Positions 54,661-62,624 of a stretch of DNA of 64,000 bases are shown in pieces. Each line of letters begins with the position of its first letter. Within the stretch, counting starts at the first letter, position 1. Location of the stretch: positions 62,001 through 126,000 of the forward strand of contig NZ_NQOG01000008.1 of assembly GCF_002270485.1 (NCBI RefSeq), given 5' to 3'. The notes under the pieces were generated by a model. It was not told where the DNA came from, did not search any database, and saw only the letters and a program-made list of their open reading frames with translations. A program made the translations under genes and the position numbers. Source of the stretch: Anaerostipes hominis (ex Lee et al. 2021) (GTDB taxonomy: Bacteria > Bacillota > Clostridia > Lachnospirales > Lachnospiraceae).

Positions 54661-55590
54661 ATGATTACAACTGTAACGTTAAATGCTTCCATTGATAAAG
54701 CCTATCATATGACCCAAAAAATTGAGAACGGTACGGTAATGCGAGTAGCAGAGACACATAACAGTGCCGGCGGAAAGGGGCTGAATGTGGCAAGGGTGGT
54801 CAAACTTTGCGGTTCTGATACAAAAGCCGCCGGTTTTGTGGGAGGATATAACGGTCAATATTTAGAATCACTTCTGGACGCAGATGGAATTTCCTATGAA
54901 TTTGAGCATATCAATGGCGAAACGAGAAGCTGCATTAACATTTTAGATCCCGGATATGGTTCTACCGAATATCTGGAAGGCGGGTGTGAAGTTACAGCGG
55001 AAGAAGAAACTTCATTTTTAGAAAGATTTCCCGGGATCATCCGGAACAGTGATGTTGTGACCATTTCAGGAAGTGCTCCCAGGGGAATGGGCAGGGATAT
55101 CTATCAAAAAATGATCCGGATCGTTAAGAAGCTGGGAAGAAAAGTGATCTTAGATACCAGCGGAGAATATTTAAAGAGAGGTCTTGAGAGCCTGCCAACT
55201 ATGGTAAAACCTAATAAAGATGAGATAGAAATGCTTTTTGATATCAAAGTCCGCAGCCAGGAAGATGTCATAGGATATGCTCAAAAAATCTACGAAAAGG
55301 GGATCCCATATGTAGTAATTTCTCTTGGAGGCGAAGGGGCTTTACTCGTATGCAAAAAAGGCATTTATCAGGGTAAACCGCCGAGAATAGAAGTGGTAAA
55401 TACGGTAGGATGCGGAGACTCTATGGTTGGAGCGTTTGCAGTCGCATTGGAGAGAAATATGGAGCCGGAAGATGCCCTGAAATTCGCAGTGGCAGTTGCA
55501 TCTGCCAACGCGCTCTCATCCAATACAGGGACATTTGATCCTGCAAAGAGAGACGAGATCAGCCAGAACGTTAAGATAATCAAATTATAA
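54661..55590 (+). CDS. 1-phosphofructokinase/tagatose-6-phosphate kinase family
   Basis: This 309-residue PfkB-family kinase starts MITTVTLNASIDKAYHM, with the substrate motif SAGGKGLNVARVVKLCG and the ATP/catalytic motif NTVGCGDSMVGAFAVAL (Asp general base). This pattern fits FruK/LacC enzymes. In this operon, phosphorylation of tagatose-6-phosphate to the 1,6-bisphosphate before the aldolase is the natural role. GGGAGGGGAAG precedes the ATG. Confidence 0.9.
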   Translation: MITTVTLNASIDKAYHMTQKIENGTVMRVAETHNSAGGKGLNVARVVKLCGSDTKAAGFVGGYNGQYLESLLDADGISYEFEHINGETRSCINILDPGYGSTEYLEGGCEVTAEEETSFLERFPGIIRNSDVVTISGSAPRGMGRDIYQKMIRIVKKLGRKVILDTSGEYLKRGLESLPTMVKPNKDEIEMLFDIKVRSQEDVIGYAQKIYEKGIPYVVISLGGEGALLVCKKGIYQGKPPRIEVVNTVGCGDSMVGAFAVALERNMEPEDALKFAVAVASANALSSNTGTFDPAKRDEISQNVKIIKL

Positions 55591-55609
55591 TATCCGGAAA
55601 GGGAAAGTT

Positions 55610-56464
55610 ATGTTAACAACATCGAAAGAAATATTACTGAAAGCACAGGCCGGCGGATACGCAGTCGGTGCATTCAATGTAGAAAATATGGAAATGGTAC
55701 AGGCAGTTGCAGAAGCTGCAGAGGAATTACAGTCACCGGTTATTATGCAGACAACTCCGTCTACAGTAAAATATGCGGGACTTGATTATTATCTTGCAAA
55801 TGTTAAAACAGCGGCAGAGAGGACATCGGTTCCTGTAGTGATGCATTTAGATCATGGCAATAGCTTTGAACTTGCGATGCAGGCACTCAGAGCGGGTTAT
55901 ACTTCCATCATGATCGATGGTTCCCATGAGGCATTTGAAGTTAATATGACTGTCAGCAGGGCAGTCGCAAATGCCTGCCATCCATCCGAAGTTCCGGTAG
56001 AGGCTGAGCTTGGGAAGGTTGGGGGGAAAGAAGATGATTTAGACGGCGGAGATGATAATCCATATACAGATCCACAGGAAGCGAAGGAATTTGCAGAGAG
56101 AACAGGGGTTGATTTTCTCGCAGTGGGGATTGGTACAGCCCACGGTGTTTATAAGGGAGAACCAAAGCTTCAGTTTGACATCTTAAGCCGGATCAGAGAT
56201 GTTGTAGAGATTCCGCTCGTTCTTCACGGAACAAGCGGTGTGCCGGACGAAGCGGTAAAAGAGTGTATTAAACGTGGTATCTGTAAAGTAAATTATGCTA
56301 CCGATCTCCGTATTGCATTTACAAAAGGAGTAAAGGGTGTTTTTACTGCAGATACTGATACTATTGATCCTAAGAAATATAGCGCAGCAGGCCGTGAAGA
56401 AGTAAAAAAATATGTTATGAGCAAAATAAAAGTTTGCGGAAGTGCAGGAAAAGCGCAGAAATAA
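55610..56464 (+). CDS. gatY: class II fructose/tagatose-bisphosphate aldolase
   Basis: This 284-residue zinc aldolase has the first zinc histidine and catalytic Asp in VMHLDHGNSFE, SIMIDGSHEAFEVN, a zinc ligand in GIGTAHGVYKGEP, LVLHGTSGVPDEAVKECIKRGICKVNYATDLR, and the KbaY/GatY-like length. It would split tagatose-1,6-bisphosphate to dihydroxyacetone phosphate and glyceraldehyde-3-phosphate. Specificity for the tagatose versus fructose epimer cannot be read with certainty. It is the last gene of the operon, 19 nt after the kinase. Confidence 0.92.
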   Translation: MLTTSKEILLKAQAGGYAVGAFNVENMEMVQAVAEAAEELQSPVIMQTTPSTVKYAGLDYYLANVKTAAERTSVPVVMHLDHGNSFELAMQALRAGYTSIMIDGSHEAFEVNMTVSRAVANACHPSEVPVEAELGKVGGKEDDLDGGDDNPYTDPQEAKEFAERTGVDFLAVGIGTAHGVYKGEPKLQFDILSRIRDVVEIPLVLHGTSGVPDEAVKECIKRGICKVNYATDLRIAFTKGVKGVFTADTDTIDPKKYSAAGREEVKKYVMSKIKVCGSAGKAQK

Positions 56465-56567
56465 AATATCAATTACAAAATGGACGTAAGTCAGCTTTGT
56501 GCACAGATGTGTAAGGAAATCATTTGTCTTTATAAAATATCAAAAATAATGTAAAATAAGATTATAT

Positions 56568-56663
56568 ATGAAAGAATTACTCGTACATACCCCGGTAAAT
56601 AAGATCACGGTAAAACAGATCGTAGATCAATGCGATGCCACCGAAGATTTACAATTTATTTAA
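56568..56663 (+). pseudogene. N-terminal stub of a TetR-family regulator
   Basis: A 31-codon frame encodes MKELLVHTPVNKITVKQIVDQCDAT and then stops. NKITVKQIVDQC matches the helix-turn-helix start of TetR/DhaS-like regulators (xKITVKDIVxxCGIN). The rest of the gene is absent. The 318-nt gap 56465-56782 holds only this stub and the palindrome at 56685. Confidence 0.6.
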
Positions 56664-56684
56664 AGATATTTAGAAAAGATAAGG

Positions 56685-56710
56685 TGTTACACTTTTAACG
56701 AAATGTAACA
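56685..56710. promoter_or_regulatory. TGTTACA-N12-TGTAACA palindrome
   Basis: Perfect 7-bp arms lie in front of the iron alcohol dehydrogenase remnant, and a related TGTGTAAC follows about 20 bp later. It is a probable operator of the former gene; the regulator is not identified. Confidence 0.45.
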
Positions 56711-56782
56711 TTATTTATATTTTACCAAATGTGTAACTTGTATTGCTACTTGAACAATTTTATAACGGAAATAGTTAAAAAA

Positions 56783-57433
56783 TTGCGTATCGTATTAAAT
56801 GGAACATCTTATCACGGAGCAGGAGCAATCCAGGAAATCGCAACAGCAGCAACAGGTATGGATGCATTAACACATGCCATCGAAGGATATACAACAAAAG
56901 CTGCATGGGAAATGACAGATATGTTCCATATCAAAGCGATCGAACTGATCAAACTGATCTCTGAAAACTTAAGAGGAGCTGTTGAAAATACACCAGAAGG
57001 AAGAGAAGGAATGGCAATGGGACAGTACATTGCAGGAATGGGATTCTCAAACGTAGGACTTGGAATCGTACATTCTATGGCTCATGCATTAGGTGCAGTT
57101 TATGACATACCACACGGAGTAGCAAATGCGGTCCTTCTTCCAACAGCTATGGAATATAACGCAGATGCAACAGGAGACAAATACAAATATATTGCAAAAG
57201 CAATGGGTGTTGAAGGTGTTGAAGATATGACACAGAAAGAATACAGAAAAGCAGCCGTTGATGCAGTGATAAAATTATCAGCAGATGTCGGAATACCAGC
57301 AGATTTAAAAGAATTCGTGAAAGAAGATGTACAGTTTTTAGCAGAATCCGCTTATGCAGACGCATGCGCACCAGGAAATCCAAAAGATGCGAGCGTAGAG
57401 TATATTATTGCACTTTATAAATCATTATTATAA
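56783..57433 (+). pseudogene. iron-containing alcohol dehydrogenase (FucO-like) with internal deletion
   Basis: LRIVLNGTSYHGAGAIQEIA is the start of lactaldehyde-reductase-like dehydrogenases (about 383 residues). It is joined directly to TAATGMDALTHAIEGYTTKAAWE, which normally lies about 180 residues later. The entire NAD-binding domain (GGGS motif) is gone. All four iron ligands (D and H in DALTHA, H in HSMAHALG, H in IPHGVANA) remain. The frame is intact to 57433. TTG at 56783 is the best homologous start, though an ATG at 56729 is in frame with unrelated residues. It may fold as a helical domain but cannot bind NAD in the usual way. Confidence 0.85.
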
Positions 57434-57507
57434 TTTTAAGACATCTAGTCTTCAAACACTATACTTATGATAATTACAACAATAATATATAAAATACAAT
57501 AAATAAA

Positions 57508-57559
57508 AAGAAGGTACTGGATTTCAATTCAGAGAAAAGAGGAATTCAGTACCTTTTTT
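57508..57559 (+). terminator. intrinsic terminator after the dehydrogenase remnant
   Basis: AAGGTACTGGATTTC and GAATTCAGTACCTT pair nearly perfectly around a 16-nt loop, followed by T6. Confidence 0.85.
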
Positions 57560-57667
57560 GCAAACATAATTTTCAAGTGGAAATACAGATTGCTAATTGT
57601 CATCTTTTTTAGGAATTGTTATAATAAAAAAATAGTTAAAAATACCTTTGTGAAGAGAGATGTGGTT

Positions 57668-59572
57668 ATGTTAGATTACAGAATGAAAAAAATTATTATA
57701 GAATTATCTGACAAGAAGTATGTCACAGCCTCAGAACTTGCTAAAATTTTGGATTTGAATGAGAAGACAGTTAGAACAACTATAGCTAAAATGCGTGATT
57801 CTGTAGATGAATATGGGGTGGAAATTGAGGCTAAAACAAGAAAAGGGTATCATTTGATTATTAATGATAAGAATAAATATCAGAAATTGATAAATGACGA
57901 TGCATTTTTGTTGAAAACAGATATTCCGAATAATTCAAAAGAAAGGGAAGAATGGCTGCTGGATTATTTATTGAAACAGCATAAATTTGTTCGAATTGAT
58001 GATTTGAGTGAGATGTTGTATGTATCCAGATCAACAATCACAAACGATTTAAGAAATGTTGAAGATATTTTAAAAAATTATCATATAACATTGATTCGAC
58101 GACCAAATTATGGATTGCATGTACAGGGAATTGAGTTTGATATTCGTAATTGTATGATATCTCAGTTTAAAGATAATCAATGGACGAAGAGAATCTCAGA
58201 AGAAAAAACACGAGAATTGAAAATAATTTTAGAGATTCTTTTAAATAATATTCAGAATCAAAAAGTAGTTTTGTCAAAATCTATGATTCAAGAAATGATG
58301 TATTGTATTTATATTTCAAAGGTACGATATGAAGAACATTATAAAATTACAGTTAGCAAAAATGAAGTAGTTAATAGAATTTATAAACCATGTATTGATG
58401 TTGCACAGAAGATTATAGAGGAGATAAATAAGAGTTTTGTTATTAATCTTCCAGATTCTGAAGTGTATTATATTGCTATTAATATTGCGGCAAGAAGCGA
58501 TTATAATGTATTAGAAGGAGAAGTGGAATCAGGAGTTATCAATCAGGCAAGAAAACAGGCAACGCAGATGTTAGAGTGTGTATACGATATGATGCATTTA
58601 GATATGCGTCAAAATCTTACATTGTTATATGATTTGATCATTTTCTTAATTCCTATGGATATACGAATGAGATATGGCATCATTGCCAAGAATCCATTTG
58701 CAGATGCAACAAAGAAAAAATACTTTTTTGCATATAATGTTGCATCGCAGGCAGTCATACCATTGAAAAAAACATATTTTCATGAAATTCCAGAAAATGA
58801 AATTGCATATATAACCAGTATTTTTGCATTATTTATTGAACAGGAAAAGGATAAAAAGAAAAAATATAATATTCTGGTTATTTGTGCAACCAATATGAGT
58901 ACATCGAAATTATTGGCGTATCAATATAAGAAGAAATTTAAGAAATATGTGGATGAAGTGTACACATGTGAGATGTATAATTTGGATTCTTTTGATTTTT
59001 CAAAAGTGGATTATATTTTTACAACCGTGGAGATTAACAGGGTTTTACCGAAACCGGTATTAGGAATTTCTGCTTTCTTAGAAGACGAAGAAGTTGATAA
59101 GATCAGCTCTATTTTGAAATTTAAGGCTTCAAATACAATTGCAGATGTGTATAATGAAGAGTTATTCTATGATAATATAAAAGGGGAAACAAAAGAGGAA
59201 GTTCTATTTGAAATATGTCAGAGAATACCTGAGAAATATGGAATTCCAACAGATTTTTATGAGGGTCTTTTAAGGAGAGAGGAAATTGCAGGAACTGATC
59301 TTGCAAAACATGTAGCACTTCCACATCCGTACGAAACAACATCTAGTATAAGTTTTGCCTGTATAGCAGTGTTAGATCATCCAATCCAATGGACAAGACA
59401 AGAAGTGCAGGTAGTGATTTTAATGACGGTTGCAGAAGATGAGCAAAGAGATTTAACTAATTTCTTGCAATTAATCTCAGAATTTATTGCAAATGAAAAA
59501 GCGGTATTACAATTAATTAAAGAACGAAACTTTACGGCTTTTGTAAATTTGTTGTCTCAAATTGAAATGTAA
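57668..59572 (+). CDS. PRD-domain transcriptional activator with EIIB and EIIA domains (second PTS operon)
   Basis: This 634-residue regulator shares the architecture of the one at 45796. Two helix-turn-helix modules (VTASELAKILDLNEKTVRTTI and VRIDDLSEMLYVSRSTITNDL) precede two PRDs. An EIIB-like domain has Cys in ILVICATNMSTSKLLAYQ, and an EIIA-like domain has His in KHVALPHPYETTS. Its sequence is only distantly related to the other copy and its codons are markedly A+T rich, as in the genes after it. The ATG at 57668 is preceded by GAGAGATG; upstream in-frame codons look non-coding. It probably controls the downstream lactonase-PTS operon. Confidence 0.9.
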   Translation: MLDYRMKKIIIELSDKKYVTASELAKILDLNEKTVRTTIAKMRDSVDEYGVEIEAKTRKGYHLIINDKNKYQKLINDDAFLLKTDIPNNSKEREEWLLDYLLKQHKFVRIDDLSEMLYVSRSTITNDLRNVEDILKNYHITLIRRPNYGLHVQGIEFDIRNCMISQFKDNQWTKRISEEKTRELKIILEILLNNIQNQKVVLSKSMIQEMMYCIYISKVRYEEHYKITVSKNEVVNRIYKPCIDVAQKIIEEINKSFVINLPDSEVYYIAINIAARSDYNVLEGEVESGVINQARKQATQMLECVYDMMHLDMRQNLTLLYDLIIFLIPMDIRMRYGIIAKNPFADATKKKYFFAYNVASQAVIPLKKTYFHEIPENEIAYITSIFALFIEQEKDKKKKYNILVICATNMSTSKLLAYQYKKKFKKYVDEVYTCEMYNLDSFDFSKVDYIFTTVEINRVLPKPVLGISAFLEDEEVDKISSILKFKASNTIADVYNEELFYDNIKGETKEEVLFEICQRIPEKYGIPTDFYEGLLRREEIAGTDLAKHVALPHPYETTSSISFACIAVLDHPIQWTRQEVQVVILMTVAEDEQRDLTNFLQLISEFIANEKAVLQLIKERNFTAFVNLLSQIEM

Positions 59573-59650
59573 ATAACAAAAAAGGAAATAATGAATTACG
59601 GCAATTGTTAACATGTCCTTAATTGATAGTTTGGGATGTTGGGATGTCCG

Positions 59651-59750
59651 TAATGATAACGGACATTCCTGTTGTGGTGTCTGATTTTGAAACGTTGTAT
59701 ATTTAAAACATGTTAAAGATGTAATGTGTTTTAGATATACAACGTTTTTT
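59651..59750 (+). promoter_or_regulatory. two hairpins in the leader of the lactonase-PTS operon
   Basis: The first hairpin pairs TGTCCGT with ACGGACA around 59645-59665. The second pairs AACGTTGTATAT (59691-59702) with ATATACAACGTT (59735-59746), extended inward by TTAAAACA/TGTGTTTTA, and ends in TTTTTT-ATTT. The second fits a terminator of the regulator gene or an attenuator, because the ATG of the next gene is at 59778. Confidence 0.6.
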
Positions 59751-59777
59751 ATTTAAAACAATAAAGGAGGTGCTGCG

Positions 59778-60701
59778 ATGGGAAAAAGTCAGGTAATGAC
59801 AGTATCAGGATTCGTGGATGCTGAACAGTTGGGAACAGTTTATGCTCATGAACATTTGATTGTTCAACCACAAATTTCAGAAGATCAATATATCCTATAT
59901 ACTTTGAAAGATGAGAAAGCATCTTTCAAAGAAGCAGAATCATTTGCAAATGCCGGAGGAAAAACAATTGTGGAAATGACTCCGATATATTATGGAAGAG
60001 ATGTTTTGGCATACCAAAGGATTGCTAAAGAAGCAGGGATATATGTTGTATGTTGTACAGGGTTTCATAAAGAATTGTTTATGCCACCATGGTTTAAGGA
60101 AAAGAAACTTTCAGAATTATATGATCTGGTTGTAGATGAAATTAACAATGGTATGGATGGAACATTGATACAACCGGGAGTTATAAAAATGGGAACAAGT
60201 TTTGAAACCATTACGAAGCAGGAAGAAAAATCCATAGAGATTGTTGCAAAAATTCATCGGGATACTGGAATTCCGATAAGTACCCATTGCGATAAAGGAA
60301 CGATGGGAATTGAACAGTTAGACATGTTAGAACATTATGGTGTATTTCCAGAAGAAGTTTTGTTAGGACATATTGATAGTAAACATGATATTGATTATGC
60401 AAAGGAACTGTGTAAAAGAGGTGCAACAATCTGCATTGATCATGTAGGAAGATGTTTAAGTGATAAAGATGCATTTTGTGTTCGTATGATTACAGATTTA
60501 GTAGAAGATGGATTTGCCGATCATGTTGTATTATCAGGGGACATGGGAAAGATGGATTACCTTTTAGCATATGGAGGAACGCCGGGACTCAAATACATAT
60601 TAACAGATTTAAAGAATACGCTGTTAAAGCATATTTCAGAAGAAGACTTTTGGAAGATGTTGATTAAGAATCCACAAAGGTTTTTAAGTGGAAGTGACTA
60701 G
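59778..60701 (+). CDS. phosphotriesterase-family protein, probable sugar-lactone (phosphate) hydrolase
   Basis: This 307-residue binuclear metal hydrolase of the PTE family has the HxH pair in YAHEHLIV, the bridging region PGVIKMGTS, His in ISTHCDKGT, His in LLGHIDSKHD, and the catalytic Asp in LSGDMGKMDYL. Known mycoplasmal and enterobacterial relatives hydrolyse sugar-acid lactones, some phosphorylated. Its place at the head of a PTS operon ending in an enolase-superfamily dehydratase supports that role over organophosphate hydrolysis. AAAGGAGG precedes the ATG. Confidence 0.85.
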   Translation: MGKSQVMTVSGFVDAEQLGTVYAHEHLIVQPQISEDQYILYTLKDEKASFKEAESFANAGGKTIVEMTPIYYGRDVLAYQRIAKEAGIYVVCCTGFHKELFMPPWFKEKKLSELYDLVVDEINNGMDGTLIQPGVIKMGTSFETITKQEEKSIEIVAKIHRDTGIPISTHCDKGTMGIEQLDMLEHYGVFPEEVLLGHIDSKHDIDYAKELCKRGATICIDHVGRCLSDKDAFCVRMITDLVEDGFADHVVLSGDMGKMDYLLAYGGTPGLKYILTDLKNTLLKHISEEDFWKMLIKNPQRFLSGSD

Positions 60702-60719
60702 TAAAAGAAAGGGACAAAA

Positions 60720-61172
60720 ATGCAGTTAGAAGATATGTTATTTCCAGAATGTACACTAGTTCATGTAAAAGCTGACAGAAAAGAAGATGTTATCTGGAGG
60801 TTATATGAAAAACTGTTGCAAAATGGAAGGATAAAAGAAAGTTTTTATGATGCAGTTTTAGAGCGAGAAAAGGAATACCCAACAGGACTTAAATTTGAAG
60901 AGTGGGAAGTTGCAATTCCTCATGTTTCGCCGGAACATGTACTTGCTTCGACGGTAGCCATTGCAGTTCTTGATGAACCAATCGAATTTAAGCGGATGGA
61001 TGATGATTCTTTTGTCCATGTAAAAGTAGTATTTAATATCGCACTAGGAAAAGACGGAAAACAAATAGAGATTTTGCAAGATATTATGGCAATTTTTTCA
61101 AATTCTGAAAAAATGGAACGTATTGTAAATGCAGAATCACCAGAGGAAGTTATTTCAATTATCAAAGGTTAA
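60720..61172 (+). CDS. PTS EIIA, galactitol/fructose type
   Basis: This 150-residue EIIA_2-fold phosphocarrier has its phosphohistidine in VAIPHVSPEHV, followed by VLDEPIEFKRMDDDSFVHVKVVFNIALG, which parallels GatA at 49404. It belongs with the IIB and IIC genes at 62314 and 62625, from which it is now separated by a decayed insertion sequence. It lies 18 nt after the lactonase gene. Confidence 0.92.
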   Translation: MQLEDMLFPECTLVHVKADRKEDVIWRLYEKLLQNGRIKESFYDAVLEREKEYPTGLKFEEWEVAIPHVSPEHVLASTVAIAVLDEPIEFKRMDDDSFVHVKVVFNIALGKDGKQIEILQDIMAIFSNSEKMERIVNAESPEEVISIIKG

Positions 61173-61228
61173 GATAGTTTTCTGCACAGACAGGATAATC
61201 CGAGAACCTTATGTCAAGTGACTTTCGC

Positions 61229-61258
61229 GGAATAACGGAGCTTTGCTCCATTATTCCA
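61229..61258. repeat. hairpin at the truncated end of the insertion sequence
   Basis: GGAATAACGGAGC and GCTCCATTATTCC (one mismatch) are separated by TTT. It overlaps the last codons of the broken transposase frame. Confidence 0.7.
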
Positions 61259-62155
61259 CGTTTAAGTGACGAAAAGCCATTCTCATGGCGAGAATACATG
61301 GGCCGACCCCGCAGTTGTCAGATACCTGATAGCCGATGATGGAACGTTTGGCAGCATCCATGATGAAACAGATGTAAGTCTTGATACCACGGATTTTGAT
61401 ATAGGTTTCATCAGCAGTGAAGACACTGCCGGAGCCATAATCGTAGTTATCGACAAAAGGTTTAACGCAGATAGCGGCCGTTCTACAGTAATTAGCTATC
61501 TGCTGATGGGAGATGGAGATATTGTACAAATCTTTTAAGGCCTGAGATGTTTTTCTGAGAGATAATCCAAGATTTATGTGGAGAGTCAGGCACAGAGCCA
61601 TTGTATTGGAATCGAACTTGCTGAATTTCAGGGAAGATGCATTCTTTGGTAAAGAGTTTAAATCCATGCGAAAAAAATCTATCGTGAATTCACGGTAGAT
61701 GTAGTGGAGTTTGTATTTATTCTTGCCATAGTCCTCATTCAGATCTTTTTTATCAACGTTACGAAGATTGTGAAGATAGTAAGGGCACTTGGGGTTTACA
61801 CATTTATGAATGATGAAGTGCTTGCAGTTCTTTTTTGGAACGAGTGTGTTCCACAGTGGGGGCAACAGCATACATCTGGAATATCACACTCGGACCGGCG
61901 GTTGACGGGACGGATTTTCTTACCGTAACGTTTTTCAAAGTAAGGAATCAGTTCCTTGTAAGTCCAGTCCTGACGGAAATCAGTGATGAGAGGAAGCTCG
62001 TCCGTTTTGAATTTCTGATACTTTGGAGAATGGGAATCATCAAAAGCCCACTGCCGGAGAGGAATGTATCTGCAGATAAAGGAAAAAAGATAGCGAATCA
62101 TTCGCTGTTGGTATTGAATGTAGTGAAGTAAATAAAGTATAATGTCCATGAGCAT
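61251..62155 (-). pseudogene. DDE-type transposase, frameshifted and 3' truncated
   Basis: Two frames encode the protein. The first (62155 to about 61830) has a hydrophobic start, then YIPLRQWAFDDSHSPKYQKF and a zinc-finger start CCPHCG. After a -1 shift at an A6 run (61831-61836) the second has CKHFIIHKCVNPKCPYY, a helix-turn-helix region (SLRKTSQALKDLYNISISHQQIANYCR) and the first DDE strand FTADETYIKIRGIKTY. It ends at AFRHLNVE, without the second Asp and final Glu regions. IS6-like ancestry is likely but uncertain. It is not functional. Confidence 0.8.
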
Positions 62156-62313
62156 TGGCTCCTTTCGGTATTTTGGAATTTTGGTCGAGGATATTATACC
62201 AAAAAAGGGAGGTCAATGCTCTTTTTATTGCAAACTCCCATAAACTCAAGGTTTAACAATAAAAAACGGTAGTGAAACTTGACACTACCAAGGTTAATTA
62301 GGAGGAAACGAAA

Positions 62314-62604
62314 ATGAAAAAAATTATGGTATGCTGTGGATCATCAATGATTACTTCAACAATGGCAATTAACAAATTAAAACAGGCAATGCAGGATGCG
62401 GGGATTGGTGCAAAATTTATCCAGTGCAAATTTGCAGAAGTTCAGGGGAAAGTAAAGGAAGAACGTCCGGATGTAATAGTGCCAACAGGGGCTTTGAAGG
62501 ATACATTAACAGATGATGTTCCGGTAGTAGTTGGCACATGTTTTGTAACAGGGGTTGGAGAAAAGGATACAATTGAAAAAATTGTTGAAATATTAAAAAA
62601 ATAA
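62314..62604 (+). CDS. PTS EIIB, galactitol type
   Basis: This 96-residue EIIB starts KKIMVCCGSSMITSTMAINKLKQAM, with the phosphocysteine in the CCGSS P-loop region. The rest is typical of the GatB-like fold (FAEVQGKVKEERPDVIVPTG). TTAGGAGGAAA precedes the ATG, a strong site just after the IS remnant. Together with the IIA at 60720 and the IIC at 62625 it makes a complete permease. Confidence 0.92.
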   Translation: MKKIMVCCGSSMITSTMAINKLKQAMQDAGIGAKFIQCKFAEVQGKVKEERPDVIVPTGALKDTLTDDVPVVVGTCFVTGVGEKDTIEKIVEILKK

Positions 62605-62624
62605 AAAACAGGAGGAAAGTAGAT

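Larger units (their letters stand above)
61212..62284 (-). mobile_element. decayed insertion sequence inside the PTS operon
   Basis: TGTCAAGT (61212-61219) and ACTTGACA (62277-62284) are inverted and bracket the broken transposase gene, so they may be the element ends. The right end sits in a GGTAGTG/CACTACC palindrome at 62268-62289. The element separates the PTS IIA gene from IIB and IIC and is read against the operon. No target duplication was identified. Confidence 0.55.

Noticed and set aside
61831-61836. Programmed -1 frameshift in the IS transposase at the A6 run
   Set aside because: A -1 slip at the A run does join the frames, but the gene also lacks the end of the catalytic domain, so decay is the simpler explanation and the in-frame codons do not form a classical slippery heptamer.
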